From Bacillus sp. FJAT-50079 (GTDB lineage Bacteria > Bacillota > Bacilli > Bacillales > Bacillaceae_C): a stretch of 64,000 nt of DNA. The notes under the pieces were generated by a model, which saw only the letters and a list, made by a program, of their open reading frames with translations, made no database searches and was not told where the DNA came from. Shown in pieces: positions 53,254-61,846 of this stretch (position 1 is the first letter of the stretch; each line of letters starts with the position of its first letter). The position numbers and the translations under genes were made by a program. The stretch lies in assembly GCF_018343515.1 (NCBI RefSeq), contig NZ_JAGYPD010000001.1:558001-622000 (forward strand), in the 5' to 3' direction.

Positions 53254-54558
53254 TCATTTATTTTTTACAATGATTTCTTCTAAGATCCTACCGTCTGTGT
53301 TACCGAGATCAACTCCTAGCAGGCGGGCAAAGGTTGGGCCCTCATCAACAAGATGCATGGTTGGTAGAACGATCCCTGTTTCTATCCCCTTTCCTGATGC
53401 CATAAAAACGGTCGTATAATCTGGCTTATCTGGAGAATAGCCGTGTGAAACGACCGTATATTTCCCAGCTTCTACATCTTGCTCTGTAATGTCATCGATC
53501 AAATTTCCATCCAAATATTCAGTGAAATAATATCCTTGACGGGCCTCAATCATAAATGCTGCATGCTCATCAGCCCCCCTAGCACCAGCTTCCTTACTAG
53601 TTAAGACCATTTCAATGCCGGTGCTTTCATCTTCCATTAGCTTCTGTAAGAGTCCCGCTACCTTTGATTGCGTTTGCTCATCCTTCACATAAATATAGGC
53701 AGATCCGTCACAGCTTTTGCAATAAGCATCCCAGGCTGCTACATGCCCTTGTTTATTTATTTGAATAAGACCTTGATCCTTCAACAATACATTGGGCTTA
53801 ATCGCTTTCGCTTCATCTAGAGCACTATGATCACCAAGCACTATGATCGTGGAATCTTCATATTGGCCACTATCCTTTAATGCTTGAATCATCCGGCCAA
53901 GTCGGATATCATGACGGCGAAGAGCCTCATGCGCTTGTTCTGAAGAAAAGCCATGAAAGTGACGTTGTGTATCAAGATCTGTGAAATGTACGAGCAGTAA
54001 ATTCGGTTTATACGCTTTAATCGTATGAACAGTAGATTCTAGTACAAAATCGTCAAGCTCTGGCTGACTTAATCCTTTTCGAATATGACCGAATTGTTTA
54101 TTCATTTCTAATTGAAAACGAACACTTCCATTCATCAATGATACTGGAATTTGGTGATGCCATGGTCGATTGGCGAAAATTTCTGGCATATTATAATCAA
54201 TGTTCGCTTTTGCAGTGACGGGCCAAAGTAAGGCAGCTGTTGTCATGCCGGATTTCTTTGCTTCATCATAAAGAGTTGTTCCCTTTACGTAATGACGGTG
54301 CCAATACCAATCAGGAGAAAGTCTTCCAGGCTGGAGCAATGTATTATTAATAATTCCATGATGCTTTGGAAATTTCCCTGTTACAATTGTTGTATGGCAA
54401 GGATAGGTTACCGATGGGTAAATCGTCTCGACATTTTTACAATAAGACGCCGTTTGCAAAAACGACTTGAAATGAGGAAGCTCTTGCAACATCGAAAAAT
54501 CTAATGATGAAAGACAATCAAATGAGATAATAATTAGACGATCGGTTAGACGCTCCAC
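53254..54558 (-). CDS. alkaline-phosphatase-superfamily phosphodiesterase/pyrophosphatase
   Basis: 434 residues of the nucleotide pyrophosphatase/phosphodiesterase type: metal Asp in IIISFDCLSS, nucleophile Thr in SVTYPCHTTIVTG, HFTDLDTQRHFHG, VVLGDHSALDEA and VVSHGYSP. No signal peptide, so probably cytosolic. It could hydrolyse phosphodiester, nucleotide or sugar-nucleotide substrates; the MFS partner downstream suggests handling of a small imported or exported compound. Confidence 0.83.
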   Translation of the reverse strand: MERLTDRLIIISFDCLSSLDFSMLQELPHFKSFLQTASYCKNVETIYPSVTYPCHTTIVTGKFPKHHGIINNTLLQPGRLSPDWYWHRHYVKGTTLYDEAKKSGMTTAALLWPVTAKANIDYNMPEIFANRPWHHQIPVSLMNGSVRFQLEMNKQFGHIRKGLSQPELDDFVLESTVHTIKAYKPNLLLVHFTDLDTQRHFHGFSSEQAHEALRRHDIRLGRMIQALKDSGQYEDSTIIVLGDHSALDEAKAIKPNVLLKDQGLIQINKQGHVAAWDAYCKSCDGSAYIYVKDEQTQSKVAGLLQKLMEDESTGIEMVLTSKEAGARGADEHAAFMIEARQGYYFTEYLDGNLIDDITEQDVEAGKYTVVSHGYSPDKPDYTTVFMASGKGIETGIVLPTMHLVDEGPTFARLLGVDLGNTDGRILEEIIVKNK

Positions 54559-54650
54559 ATAGTCCCTCCCTTATTGATTGAGATTGTATACGTATATATT
54601 CAACAAAAAGCTTGGATATCCCTTTATAAGCAAAATACATTCCATGCTCC

Positions 54651-55907
54651 TTATAATAATGGCGCTTGAATCGATACTTTTACTGGTCGCAATTCCGATT
54701 GGATGACCGCACCAAGCCGCTTAAATTGCAAAATTGCATCGAATAATTTCAAGCTCGTATGCATCTTCTCATCAATATGAAGAGAACTAGAGATGGTAAA
54801 ATTGATTGTCCCACTTTCTTCCGTCTCTACATGGAAAGAAATCGTCTTATCCGCTGTCTGCGGCGATTCATGTAACAAATAAATCAAATCATCAATGACA
54901 ACGCTTAGATAGCGTATTTGCTGAACGGTTGTCGGTGCATTCATTTCTCCTGATACTTGTATGAAAACGGAAAATACGCTTGCTAACTTTCTCTTATTAA
55001 TTAAGAAGGCGTAGAGTAACTCGTCTTGTACGAGAGACAAATCCGAATGTAAATTTAATTGTTCAGGACTTTTATCAAGCTGATTCGTCTTAATATAATC
55101 CGTAATAAGTTGTGGCATTTGTCGTTCTGATAACTTCTCAATCACTTTAAAATGCTTGATGTCATCAGCCATTAGCTTCTCTACGAGCGCTGTCATCTGC
55201 TGTTCTTGATTTAAAAAGAATTGCTTCGCTTCGATGATTCGTTTCTTTTGGAACTGGATATGTAGAAACAAAAAGAATGATAAGATGATAAAAATCGTGA
55301 CCATAATCAATACGATCGCCATTTGTTTATGCCCCGAATCTTCAGTCATCAACACAAACATAATCAACCACGTAAACACATACGTCATAATCGAAATCAC
55401 TGCGATCGTGATCTTATATTTTCGATGAATAGAGGGAGCTTTTATGTAAAAGCGCAGCTCATCTAAATGTGACTTTGAAAAATGAATAATAAAACATAAC
55501 GCGAAAACAAACAGGAAATTTACAATTTGAATAAGTGTCATTCCATTGATCTTAAAAATAATCTCAAAATAATCTAATTTTATAAACCGAACGAGCAACT
55601 CGATGAATACCATTTGTGTAAATACATAAATTCCATACCCCATGCTTGTGATCACAAGCGCTTCAAGTCTTTTAGCTCGAAAAAATAACATAACAAGCAA
55701 ATATATAACGACCATTTGAATAGAAATGATAAGTATGATCGGCATTGTTGTCATTCTTAATCCGATCGATAGTACACTCATCATTAGAGCCATGATTATG
55801 ATCGATTTCACGTATTTGCGAAACGGGTAGCCTAGTAAAACAATTGGTAAGATTAATAGAGCGATCCATTCAAATATTGACATAAAAAAGGTAATTGCTT
55901 CATTCAT
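54651..55907 (-). CDS. membrane protein with degenerate kinase-like C-terminus
   Basis: 418 residues. Six or seven membrane helices (about 1-235), a coiled-coil linker (IEAKQFFLNQEQQMTALVEKL) and a cytosolic domain resembling an AgrC-type GHKL module: VVIDDLIYLLHES stands where an N-box (LLDNAIEA) is expected, followed by the usual beta strands. No phospho-acceptor His motif and no G-box are present, so it is probably a pseudo-kinase. It lies 37 bases after a soluble histidine kinase gene that lacks its own sensor, so it may be the membrane input part of a split sensor. Confidence 0.65.
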   Translation of the reverse strand: MNEAITFFMSIFEWIALLILPIVLLGYPFRKYVKSIIIMALMMSVLSIGLRMTTMPIILIISIQMVVIYLLVMLFFRAKRLEALVITSMGYGIYVFTQMVFIELLVRFIKLDYFEIIFKINGMTLIQIVNFLFVFALCFIIHFSKSHLDELRFYIKAPSIHRKYKITIAVISIMTYVFTWLIMFVLMTEDSGHKQMAIVLIMVTIFIILSFFLFLHIQFQKKRIIEAKQFFLNQEQQMTALVEKLMADDIKHFKVIEKLSERQMPQLITDYIKTNQLDKSPEQLNLHSDLSLVQDELLYAFLINKRKLASVFSVFIQVSGEMNAPTTVQQIRYLSVVIDDLIYLLHESPQTADKTISFHVETEESGTINFTISSSLHIDEKMHTSLKLFDAILQFKRLGAVIQSELRPVKVSIQAPLL

Positions 55908-55944
55908 AAATTATAGCTCCTATATTTTTTATCTATTTTTGCAT

Positions 55945-56718
55945 TCACGAACTATGCTTGATCAATGGTATTTCCACCCTCACTTCTGTCCCTTTTGGCA
56001 GACGATTTTGAAGCGTAATGGTACCACCTAACGTTTCTACGATCGCCTTACAAACTGGTAACCCAATACCTGATCCCGTATCCTTTGTTGTAAAAAGCGG
56101 GTAAAAAATTTGATCGATTTGATCAACGGGAATTCCAATTCCATTATCCGCAATCAAAATCGATACATTCTCACTATCTTTCTCAAGGAAAATATCAATT
56201 GAACAATCTTTACCACATGCCTCAATCGCATTATTAATTAAATTAATAAGTAATTGCTCTAGTCGGTCTGCATTGCCTTTTATATAAACTTCCTCCAAAA
56301 GACTTGTATTAAAATAAATATTTTGATACTCGGGCTGCATTTGGAAAATAATAACTGTTTTTTCAATAATGTATTTTACGTCAACAATGGACACGTTATC
56401 TCGTTGAAAATCCGTTGTTGCCAAACTAAGCAGCTCTTGAATTAACGCTTCCATCCTTAATGCTTCGTCTTTAATAATTGATAAATAATGTTGAATCTTC
56501 GGATTTGCTTGGACAACCTCATCTTGCTCAAGAAACTGTGTAAAGCCAATGATTGATGTTAATGGGTTACGAATTTCATGCGCAAAAAAAGCAGACATAC
56601 GCCCGACAATTTCATCATAATTTGCCGTCTGCCTCTCTACATTTACTTCTTCTTGATTCGTGTCGATATTATTGTCTTGCTTTTTCCGAGATATTCTATT
56701 GAATAATTGCCTTATCAT
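55945..56718 (-). CDS. soluble sensor histidine kinase (sporulation-kinase-like)
   Basis: 257 residues with only transmitter domains: H-box FFAHEIRNPLTSIIGFTQFL (His about 47), N-box LINNAIEACG, G1 IADNGIGIP and G2 GSGIGLPVCKAI. No membrane helix, PAS or other input domain. The transmitter resembles the KinA-E class that feeds Spo0F. No response regulator lies beside it, which supports a phosphorelay role. First gene of a two-gene unit with the membrane pseudo-kinase. Confidence 0.87.
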   Translation of the reverse strand: MIRQLFNRISRKKQDNNIDTNQEEVNVERQTANYDEIVGRMSAFFAHEIRNPLTSIIGFTQFLEQDEVVQANPKIQHYLSIIKDEALRMEALIQELLSLATTDFQRDNVSIVDVKYIIEKTVIIFQMQPEYQNIYFNTSLLEEVYIKGNADRLEQLLINLINNAIEACGKDCSIDIFLEKDSENVSILIADNGIGIPVDQIDQIFYPLFTTKDTGSGIGLPVCKAIVETLGGTITLQNRLPKGTEVRVEIPLIKHSS

Positions 56719-56813
56719 TCGTATTATAAACTCCTATGCAGTTTAATAATTAGATCATCTTTAATTATAGTACAATAATGTCTTGAAGACTCTGGAAATT
56801 GAAACCGAAAAAA

Positions 56814-56839
56814 ATCCCGTTCAAATAAAGTAACGGGAT
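56814..56839 (-). terminator. terminator of the parMR operon
   Basis: ATCCCGTT/AACGGGAT stem (8 bp, 10-base loop) followed on the minus strand by seven T. Confidence 0.85.
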
Positions 56840-56842
56840 CTT

Positions 56843-57430
56843 TTATTTATTCATTTGTGCAAGAAAGTCTCCAAGTGGGTCTTCCTCCATCTCTTCCTCT
56901 TCCTCAATCATAACGGAACTTTGAGCTCCCTTTAGTGCTTCCCAATCAAACTGATCTAAATCGTCATCAAGATCATTCATTTCAATCGGAGGATGGTTAC
57001 TCTCTTGTTCAATATCCACTGTCTGCAAATCCGCTTCAGCCTCGATGCCAGTGCTCACTTCCTCTTGTAAATACAACGCCTCATCCACATCTAATGCATT
57101 GCTATTTAGCGATGTAAAGAGCGCAGCCGTCCGAATTGGATCAGATAATAACTGGTATACAATGCTTCCTAATAACGCCTCTGAATGCTCATGCTTGAGC
57201 CAATCACGCTGAGCTTTACTTAACCCTTTAGGAAGGGGGATGGTGATTGCCTCTCTTTGTTTAATAAGAGAATCACTCACCCCTTCCAACACAAACTCTG
57301 CAACTTTACTTGAGAAGTTTCTTCTTTCAACTTCCTTTAGTCTTTGCAATTGTTTTAAAATATGGTCAGATGTATCAGAAGGAATTCGGAATGTAATGGG
57401 CTGCCCCCTCTTCAATCCCTTTTCTGTCAT
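56843..57430 (-). CDS. ParR-like DNA-binding partition adaptor
   Basis: 195 residues. The N-terminal part (TFRIPSDTSDHILKQLQRLK, about 12-31) suits a ribbon-helix-helix dimer; the C-terminal third is very acidic (DDDLDQFDWEAL, EEEEEMEEDPLGDFL), like ParR tails that cap actin-like filaments. It starts 11 bases after the ParM-like stop. Identification rests on gene order, size and charge pattern, not on a clear family motif. It would bind the iterons at 58704-58855 and link that DNA to the filament. Confidence 0.65.
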   Translation of the reverse strand: MTEKGLKRGQPITFRIPSDTSDHILKQLQRLKEVERRNFSSKVAEFVLEGVSDSLIKQREAITIPLPKGLSKAQRDWLKHEHSEALLGSIVYQLLSDPIRTAALFTSLNSNALDVDEALYLQEEVSTGIEAEADLQTVDIEQESNHPPIEMNDLDDDLDQFDWEALKGAQSSVMIEEEEEMEEDPLGDFLAQMNK

Positions 57431-57441
57431 GAAATATCACC

Positions 57442-58611
57442 CTATTTTGATTTGACCAGCTTTTCTTCTTGTTTTTGGTTTTTTCTTGCAAAATCGGAAA
57501 TTAACTTATAATAAGCGTTAGCCATCATCCAAACACTTTCTTTTTCATCCTCAAAGAAGTCGATGTTATAACCGTCCAAACTATTATTTAACGCCTTCAA
57601 ATAATCTTTTAGGACAATCGATCCTCCACCGATGAAATAACAAATTTCCGTTTGCGAGTTTCTTTGCCATATGTTTCGTAGGTGGCGATATTGCTTTTTG
57701 GCTAATTCAAGTAAAATTCGATCGACAATATCGTGAACACTTGTCCGGCTTCCTTTTACCATAATATGATTGCGGTCATTTTTCTTTGTAATGATCTCGA
57801 CAACGTCGCGACGGCTATCTAATTCCACACCATGTCGAGAAAAAATTTCCTCCCGAATTGCATCTAGTGACTCAGATACACCTAAATTAAAGCCTTGGGC
57901 TTTATCATCATCGACTTTGCGATTTTTAATCACCGCAACATCTGTTGAAAGACCACCGATATCTTGTATAAGGATTCGTTTATCAATCAATTCTTTATTA
58001 ATAATATTTAAATCATTGTCCATCACAAGATTAATAAATGCGGCAAACCCTTCTGGATACACTTTTACTTCGTCAAATTTAATATTTACCTTTAAACCTT
58101 GGTACTTCGGAGTAACTAAAAACTCTACTTGGTGAACAGAGCCGAGCAATTGTGAGCGATACCCGACGTCCTTGCCTTCTTTCACTTCTCTTAATGGGAG
58201 GCCAGTTCCTAATGTATACGTCGCTTCGATCACATTATTTGAACGTTTAAAAATCTTTTTATTTTCGTCTCTGGCTGCATCTAATGCTAACGCAGCAAAC
58301 ATCATGACAAGTGTTTGATCTTCTTCAGATTTATTGCTTCCTGGATCTAGTTCAGTAGAATTTCCGCTTTTTGTCGCCAAATTCCCTACCCGATAAATTG
58401 CATTATTATCTTTTAAAGTAGGAGAATGGAGACGTATATGTATCCCATCTGTCGGTTCTTGATTATCCAACTCTTCAATCCCAATGATCGGGCGATCCGC
58501 AATATCATGGGCAATTACATTCGGTATATTTAGTTCTGTCTCTAACTTTCCAAAAATCGCTTTTAACGAATCATTTCCTACATCAATTGCTGCAATTCGT
58601 GACTGTGTCAA
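57442..58611 (-). CDS. parM: ParM/StbA-family actin-like ATPase
   Basis: 389 residues from TTG 58611, preceded by AAAGGA with 8-base spacing (ATG 58620 touches it). Actin-fold motifs: AAIDVGNDSLKAIFG (phosphate 1), ILIQDIGGLSTDVAVI (phosphate 2) and YFIGGGSIVL (adenosine). Such proteins form ATP-driven filaments that push plasmid copies apart. Here the gene lies among ordinary chromosomal genes with a ParR-like partner and a repeat-rich upstream region, forming a complete type II partition module. Confidence 0.88.
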   Translation of the reverse strand: MTQSRIAAIDVGNDSLKAIFGKLETELNIPNVIAHDIADRPIIGIEELDNQEPTDGIHIRLHSPTLKDNNAIYRVGNLATKSGNSTELDPGSNKSEEDQTLVMMFAALALDAARDENKKIFKRSNNVIEATYTLGTGLPLREVKEGKDVGYRSQLLGSVHQVEFLVTPKYQGLKVNIKFDEVKVYPEGFAAFINLVMDNDLNIINKELIDKRILIQDIGGLSTDVAVIKNRKVDDDKAQGFNLGVSESLDAIREEIFSRHGVELDSRRDVVEIITKKNDRNHIMVKGSRTSVHDIVDRILLELAKKQYRHLRNIWQRNSQTEICYFIGGGSIVLKDYLKALNNSLDGYNIDFFEDEKESVWMMANAYYKLISDFARKNQKQEEKLVKSK

Positions 58612-58649
58612 TAAAATCATCCTTTCGGTTAATAGATTACTATAATAAA

Positions 58650-58678
58650 AGAGTATCGAAATTTCCTTGGCAGGTCAA
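58650..58678 (-). promoter_or_regulatory. promoter candidate for parMR
   Basis: Minus strand TTGACC, 17 bases, TACTCT, ending about 40 bases before the parM start and adjacent to the iterons, as expected if ParR bound there represses it. Confidence 0.4.
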
Positions 58679-58703
58679 TCCTATATACCCAACTATTACA
58701 TAT

Positions 58704-58855
58704 TTGTAAACTTATATACATTTTCGTAAACATGTATACAAATGTATAAACAAGCTTTAGAATCAACAAGTACACAGTTTTGTAAACTTGTGTACACCAT
58801 CCGTATACATCACCACCTAAAAAGTAAACAAGTTTACTAAATTGTAAACATCCAC
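58704..58855. repeat. iterons upstream of parM (centromere-like parC)
   Basis: Repeated TNGTAAAC-[T/A]T-[A/G]T-[A/G]TACA units at 58704-58720, 58724-58740 and 58780-58796, with half-sites TGTATAAACAAG (58743-58754), GTATACATC (58803-58811), GTAAACAAGTTTAC (58824-58837, near-palindromic) and TTGTAAACATC (58842-58852). They sit directly upstream of parM, where parC lies in type II partition systems. The remaining stretch to 59000 shows no gene. Confidence 0.7.
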
Positions 58856-59004
58856 TAATTGGATATTTTCCACCTGTTTTTAATAATTAATTTCCCTACT
58901 TCCTCACTCTCTGTTTATGTTTATCATTGTAAATTTGTGGGTATTTTTTATGGAAAAGGATATTCTAACTACATAGTCACCATGAGTACAGAAAAATAGA
59001 AGGA

Positions 59005-59033
59005 TTGACAGAATACAGTTATTATTCTAAAAT
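59005..59033 (+). promoter_or_regulatory. sigma-A promoter of the peptide transporter gene
   Basis: TTGACA, exactly 17 bases, TAAAAT. It lies about 115 bases before the ATG at 59149, leaving an A+T-rich leader of about 105 bases. Confidence 0.75.
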
Positions 59034-59148
59034 ACAAAAATTTATTTAATATTAAGCTTCAACTAAAAATAATGTTACAATTTAAAGGTTCATTATTTTT
59101 AAACATGAACAATATTGCTATTCTAAGAAAGTAAACGGAGGAAAATCT

Positions 59149-60639
59149 ATGTCGGATATAAATAAGCAAAAGATTGTTGATAGTGTCCCACAAAAGGGAT
59201 TTTTCGGACACCCTAGGGGATTGCTTACCCTGTTTTTCACTGAATTTTGGGAGCGTTTCTCCTATTACGGAATGCGAGCGATCCTTGTTTTCTATATGTA
59301 CTACGAAGTATCAAAAGGTGGATTAGGGCTCGATGAACATACTTCCCTTGCGATTATGTCTATTTATGGGTCACTTGTTTACATGTCCGGAATTATTGGC
59401 GGCTGGTTAGCTGACCGTATATTCGGAACATCGAATGCCGTATTTTACGGTGGAGTTTTGATTATGCTTGGACACATCGCATTAGCTATCCCCGGTAGCA
59501 TTACAATGTTTTTCGTGTCGATGGTATTGATCGTGCTTGGAACAGGATTGTTAAAGCCGAATGTTTCAAGTATGGTAGGCGATATTTATAGTGAATCTGA
59601 TAACCGTCGCGATGCCGGCTTTAGCATATTTTATATGGGGATTAATCTTGGAGGATTTCTTTCTCCCCTCATTCTCGGAGAGGTGATGAAGTATAGTTTC
59701 CACCTCGGCTTTGGAATCGCTGCTGTCGGAATGTTCTTCGGATTAGTCGTATTCATTTTTACGAAGAAGAAAAACCTAGGTCTAGCAGGTACGTACGTTG
59801 CTAATCCACTAGCGCCGACTGAAAAGAAAAAAGTCTACACGATGATTGGTTTAGGAACGCTCCTCATCGTAATCTTGCTAGCCATTACCATTCCAGCTGG
59901 AGTGCTAACAATTGATACATTTATTAAGCTAGTAGGTATTTTAGGATTCCTTATCCCAACTGTTTATTTTATTGTTATGTATCGAAGCCCAAAAACGACA
60001 GCAACAGAACGCTCAAGAATTATTGCGTTTATACCTTTATTTCTTGCTGCTGTTATGTTCTGGTCGATTCAAGAGCAAGGCTCTACGATTCTCGCCAACT
60101 TTGCCGATAAACGCACACAATTAGAATTTGCCGGTCTAACGATTTCACCCGCATGGTTCCAGTCATTAAACCCGCTTTTCATCATTATTTTTGCGCCTGT
60201 ATTTGCTTGGCTATGGGTTAAATTGGGGAATCGTCAGCCATCAATCCCACAAAAGTTTTCATTAGGCTTATTACTCGCTGGTCTCTCTTTTCTCGTTATT
60301 CTATTACCAGCTTATTTTGGCGGAGAACATTCACTTGTAAATCCATTATGGCTTGTTCTAAGCTATTTCATCGTTGTACTCGGGGAACTTTGCTTGTCCC
60401 CTGTTGGTCTCTCTGCCGCAACAAAACTGGCGCCAGCTGCTTTCTCAGCGCAAACGATGAGCTTATGGTTTTTATCAAACGCCGCTGCGCAAGCATTGAA
60501 CGCACAAATTGTTAAATTTTACACGCCTGAAACGGAAATGTTGTATTTTGGCGTTATTGGTGGAATGGCGATTATTTTAAGTATTCTTCTCTTCCTCGTA
60601 ACACCGATTATTCAACGGTATATGAAAGGTATACGCTAA
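59149..60639 (+). CDS. POT/PTR-family proton-coupled di/tripeptide transporter
   Basis: 496 residues, about fourteen membrane helices. Family signatures: FTEFWERFSYYGMRAIL (ExxERFxYY, about 24-40), LLKPNVSSMVGDIY and FSIFYMGINLGGFLSP (the FYxxINxG motif). It imports small peptides using the proton gradient. SD CGGAGGAAAAT. Monocistronic between a sigma-A promoter and a strong terminator. Confidence 0.9.
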   Translation: MSDINKQKIVDSVPQKGFFGHPRGLLTLFFTEFWERFSYYGMRAILVFYMYYEVSKGGLGLDEHTSLAIMSIYGSLVYMSGIIGGWLADRIFGTSNAVFYGGVLIMLGHIALAIPGSITMFFVSMVLIVLGTGLLKPNVSSMVGDIYSESDNRRDAGFSIFYMGINLGGFLSPLILGEVMKYSFHLGFGIAAVGMFFGLVVFIFTKKKNLGLAGTYVANPLAPTEKKKVYTMIGLGTLLIVILLAITIPAGVLTIDTFIKLVGILGFLIPTVYFIVMYRSPKTTATERSRIIAFIPLFLAAVMFWSIQEQGSTILANFADKRTQLEFAGLTISPAWFQSLNPLFIIIFAPVFAWLWVKLGNRQPSIPQKFSLGLLLAGLSFLVILLPAYFGGEHSLVNPLWLVLSYFIVVLGELCLSPVGLSAATKLAPAAFSAQTMSLWFLSNAAAQALNAQIVKFYTPETEMLYFGVIGGMAIILSILLFLVTPIIQRYMKGIR

Positions 60640-60644
60640 TGCTT

Positions 60645-60668
60645 GACGAAGGAGTTCGCTCTTTCGTC
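60645..60668 (+). terminator. terminator of the peptide transporter gene
   Basis: 10-bp stem GACGAAGGAG/CTCTTTCGTC with a TTCG tetraloop, followed by TTTTTTATTTTT. Confidence 0.9.
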
Positions 60669-60792
60669 TTTTTTATTTTTAAGTAGTTACCTGCTCCAAC
60701 GCTTATTTACTCCTGAATAAAGCGGATCATTGGACGTTACCCAATAAACAACGTATTCTTTTTTTAAAAGCATCGCTAAGGGAGTGGATTTT

Positions 60793-61800
60793 TTGGCTGT
60801 GAAATCTTTTCAAAATACCCTGTTATCAATTCTTGATCTTGTCCCAATTACGGAAGGCGGCAATGCTACTGAATCATTTAAAAATAGTGTTGAGGTGGCA
60901 CAACATGCTGAGGAGTGGGGATATAACCGCTATTGGCTTGCAGAGCATCATAATATGCCGGGGATTGCCAGCTCTGCTACTTCCGTCATTATTGGCCATA
61001 TTGCAGGTGCGACAAAGAAAATCCGCGTCGGCTCTGGCGGCATCATGCTGCCCAACCATGCCCCGCTCGTCATCGCTGAACAATTTGGTACATTGGAGTC
61101 CATCTACCCCGGAAGAATCGATCTCGGCCTCGGGCGGGCGCCTGGAAGCGATCGGGCAACGGCTTATGCATTGCGCCGTTCATTAGTAAGCGGCGGGGAT
61201 GATTTTCCCGAACAGTTAGAAGAGCTCCAAGCTTACTTTGAAGGCAATGATCGAGCGGCTGTTCATGCGTATCCTGGCGAAGGATTGCAAATTCCAATTT
61301 GGTTGCTTGGATCAAGCGGCTTTAGCGCCCAGCTCGCCGCTTTTAAAGGACTGCCGTTCTCCTTTGCTAGCCATTTTGCACCTGATTATACACTGCCAGC
61401 ATTGCAGCTCTATCGTGACAATTTTAAACCGTCTGATAGCCTTCAAAAGCCGTATGCAATGGTGGGACTTAATGTGATTGCCGCTGACACCGATGAAAAG
61501 GCACAGCGGATTGCAACGACGCTTCAACAGCAATTTTTAAGCTTAAACCGGGGAACACCAATGAAAGTGCAGCCACCTGTTGATAATATGGACGAACTTT
61601 GGTCCTCGTTCGAGCGTGAAGCGGTCAATCGAACACTTGATTCTCGCTCAACCATTATCGGTAGTCCAGAAACAGTCAAGCGCGGGCTTGAAGAGTTCAT
61701 CGCAAGAACGCAAGCAGATGAGCTGATTATCCGCTCCACCGCATATTATCAAGAAGACCGCTTGCGCTCTTACGAAATTATCGCGGACTTAATGGAATAA
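60793..61800 (+). CDS. LLM-class flavin-dependent oxidoreductase
   Basis: 335 residues of the bacterial luciferase-like TIM barrel: [10 protein letters not shown] near the start, [40 protein letters not shown] and [13 protein letters not shown], typical of the YceB/YhbW group. It uses FMNH2 or F420-like cofactors on an unknown substrate. GTG 60784 overlaps the ribosome site GGGAGTGG, so TTG 60793 (GTG 60799 possible) is the likely start. Base composition is locally more G+C-rich than its neighbours (about 61,000-61,300). Confidence 0.85.
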   Translation: MAVKSFQNTLLSILDLVPITEGGNATESFKNSVEVAQHAEEWGYNRYWLAEHHNMPGIASSATSVIIGHIAGATKKIRVGSGGIMLPNHAPLVIAEQFGTLESIYPGRIDLGLGRAPGSDRATAYALRRSLVSGGDDFPEQLEELQAYFEGNDRAAVHAYPGEGLQIPIWLLGSSGFSAQLAAFKGLPFSFASHFAPDYTLPALQLYRDNFKPSDSLQKPYAMVGLNVIAADTDEKAQRIATTLQQQFLSLNRGTPMKVQPPVDNMDELWSSFEREAVNRTLDSRSTIIGSPETVKRGLEEFIARTQADELIIRSTAYYQEDRLRSYEIIADLME

Positions 61801-61809
61801 TCGCAAATA

Positions 61810-61842
61810 AAAACTTCTTGCCTTTACTTAGCAAGAAGTTTT
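61810..61842. terminator. bidirectional terminator
   Basis: 12-bp stem AAAACTTCTTGC/GCAAGAAGTTTT with a 9-base loop, T-rich on both strands, between the convergent LLM and ade genes. Confidence 0.85.
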
Positions 61843-61846
61843 TTAT

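Noticed and set aside
56843-58855. Evidence that the whole window is a plasmid
   Set aside because: The partition module is the only plasmid-like feature; surrounding genes are metabolic, spore and housekeeping genes and no replication gene is present.
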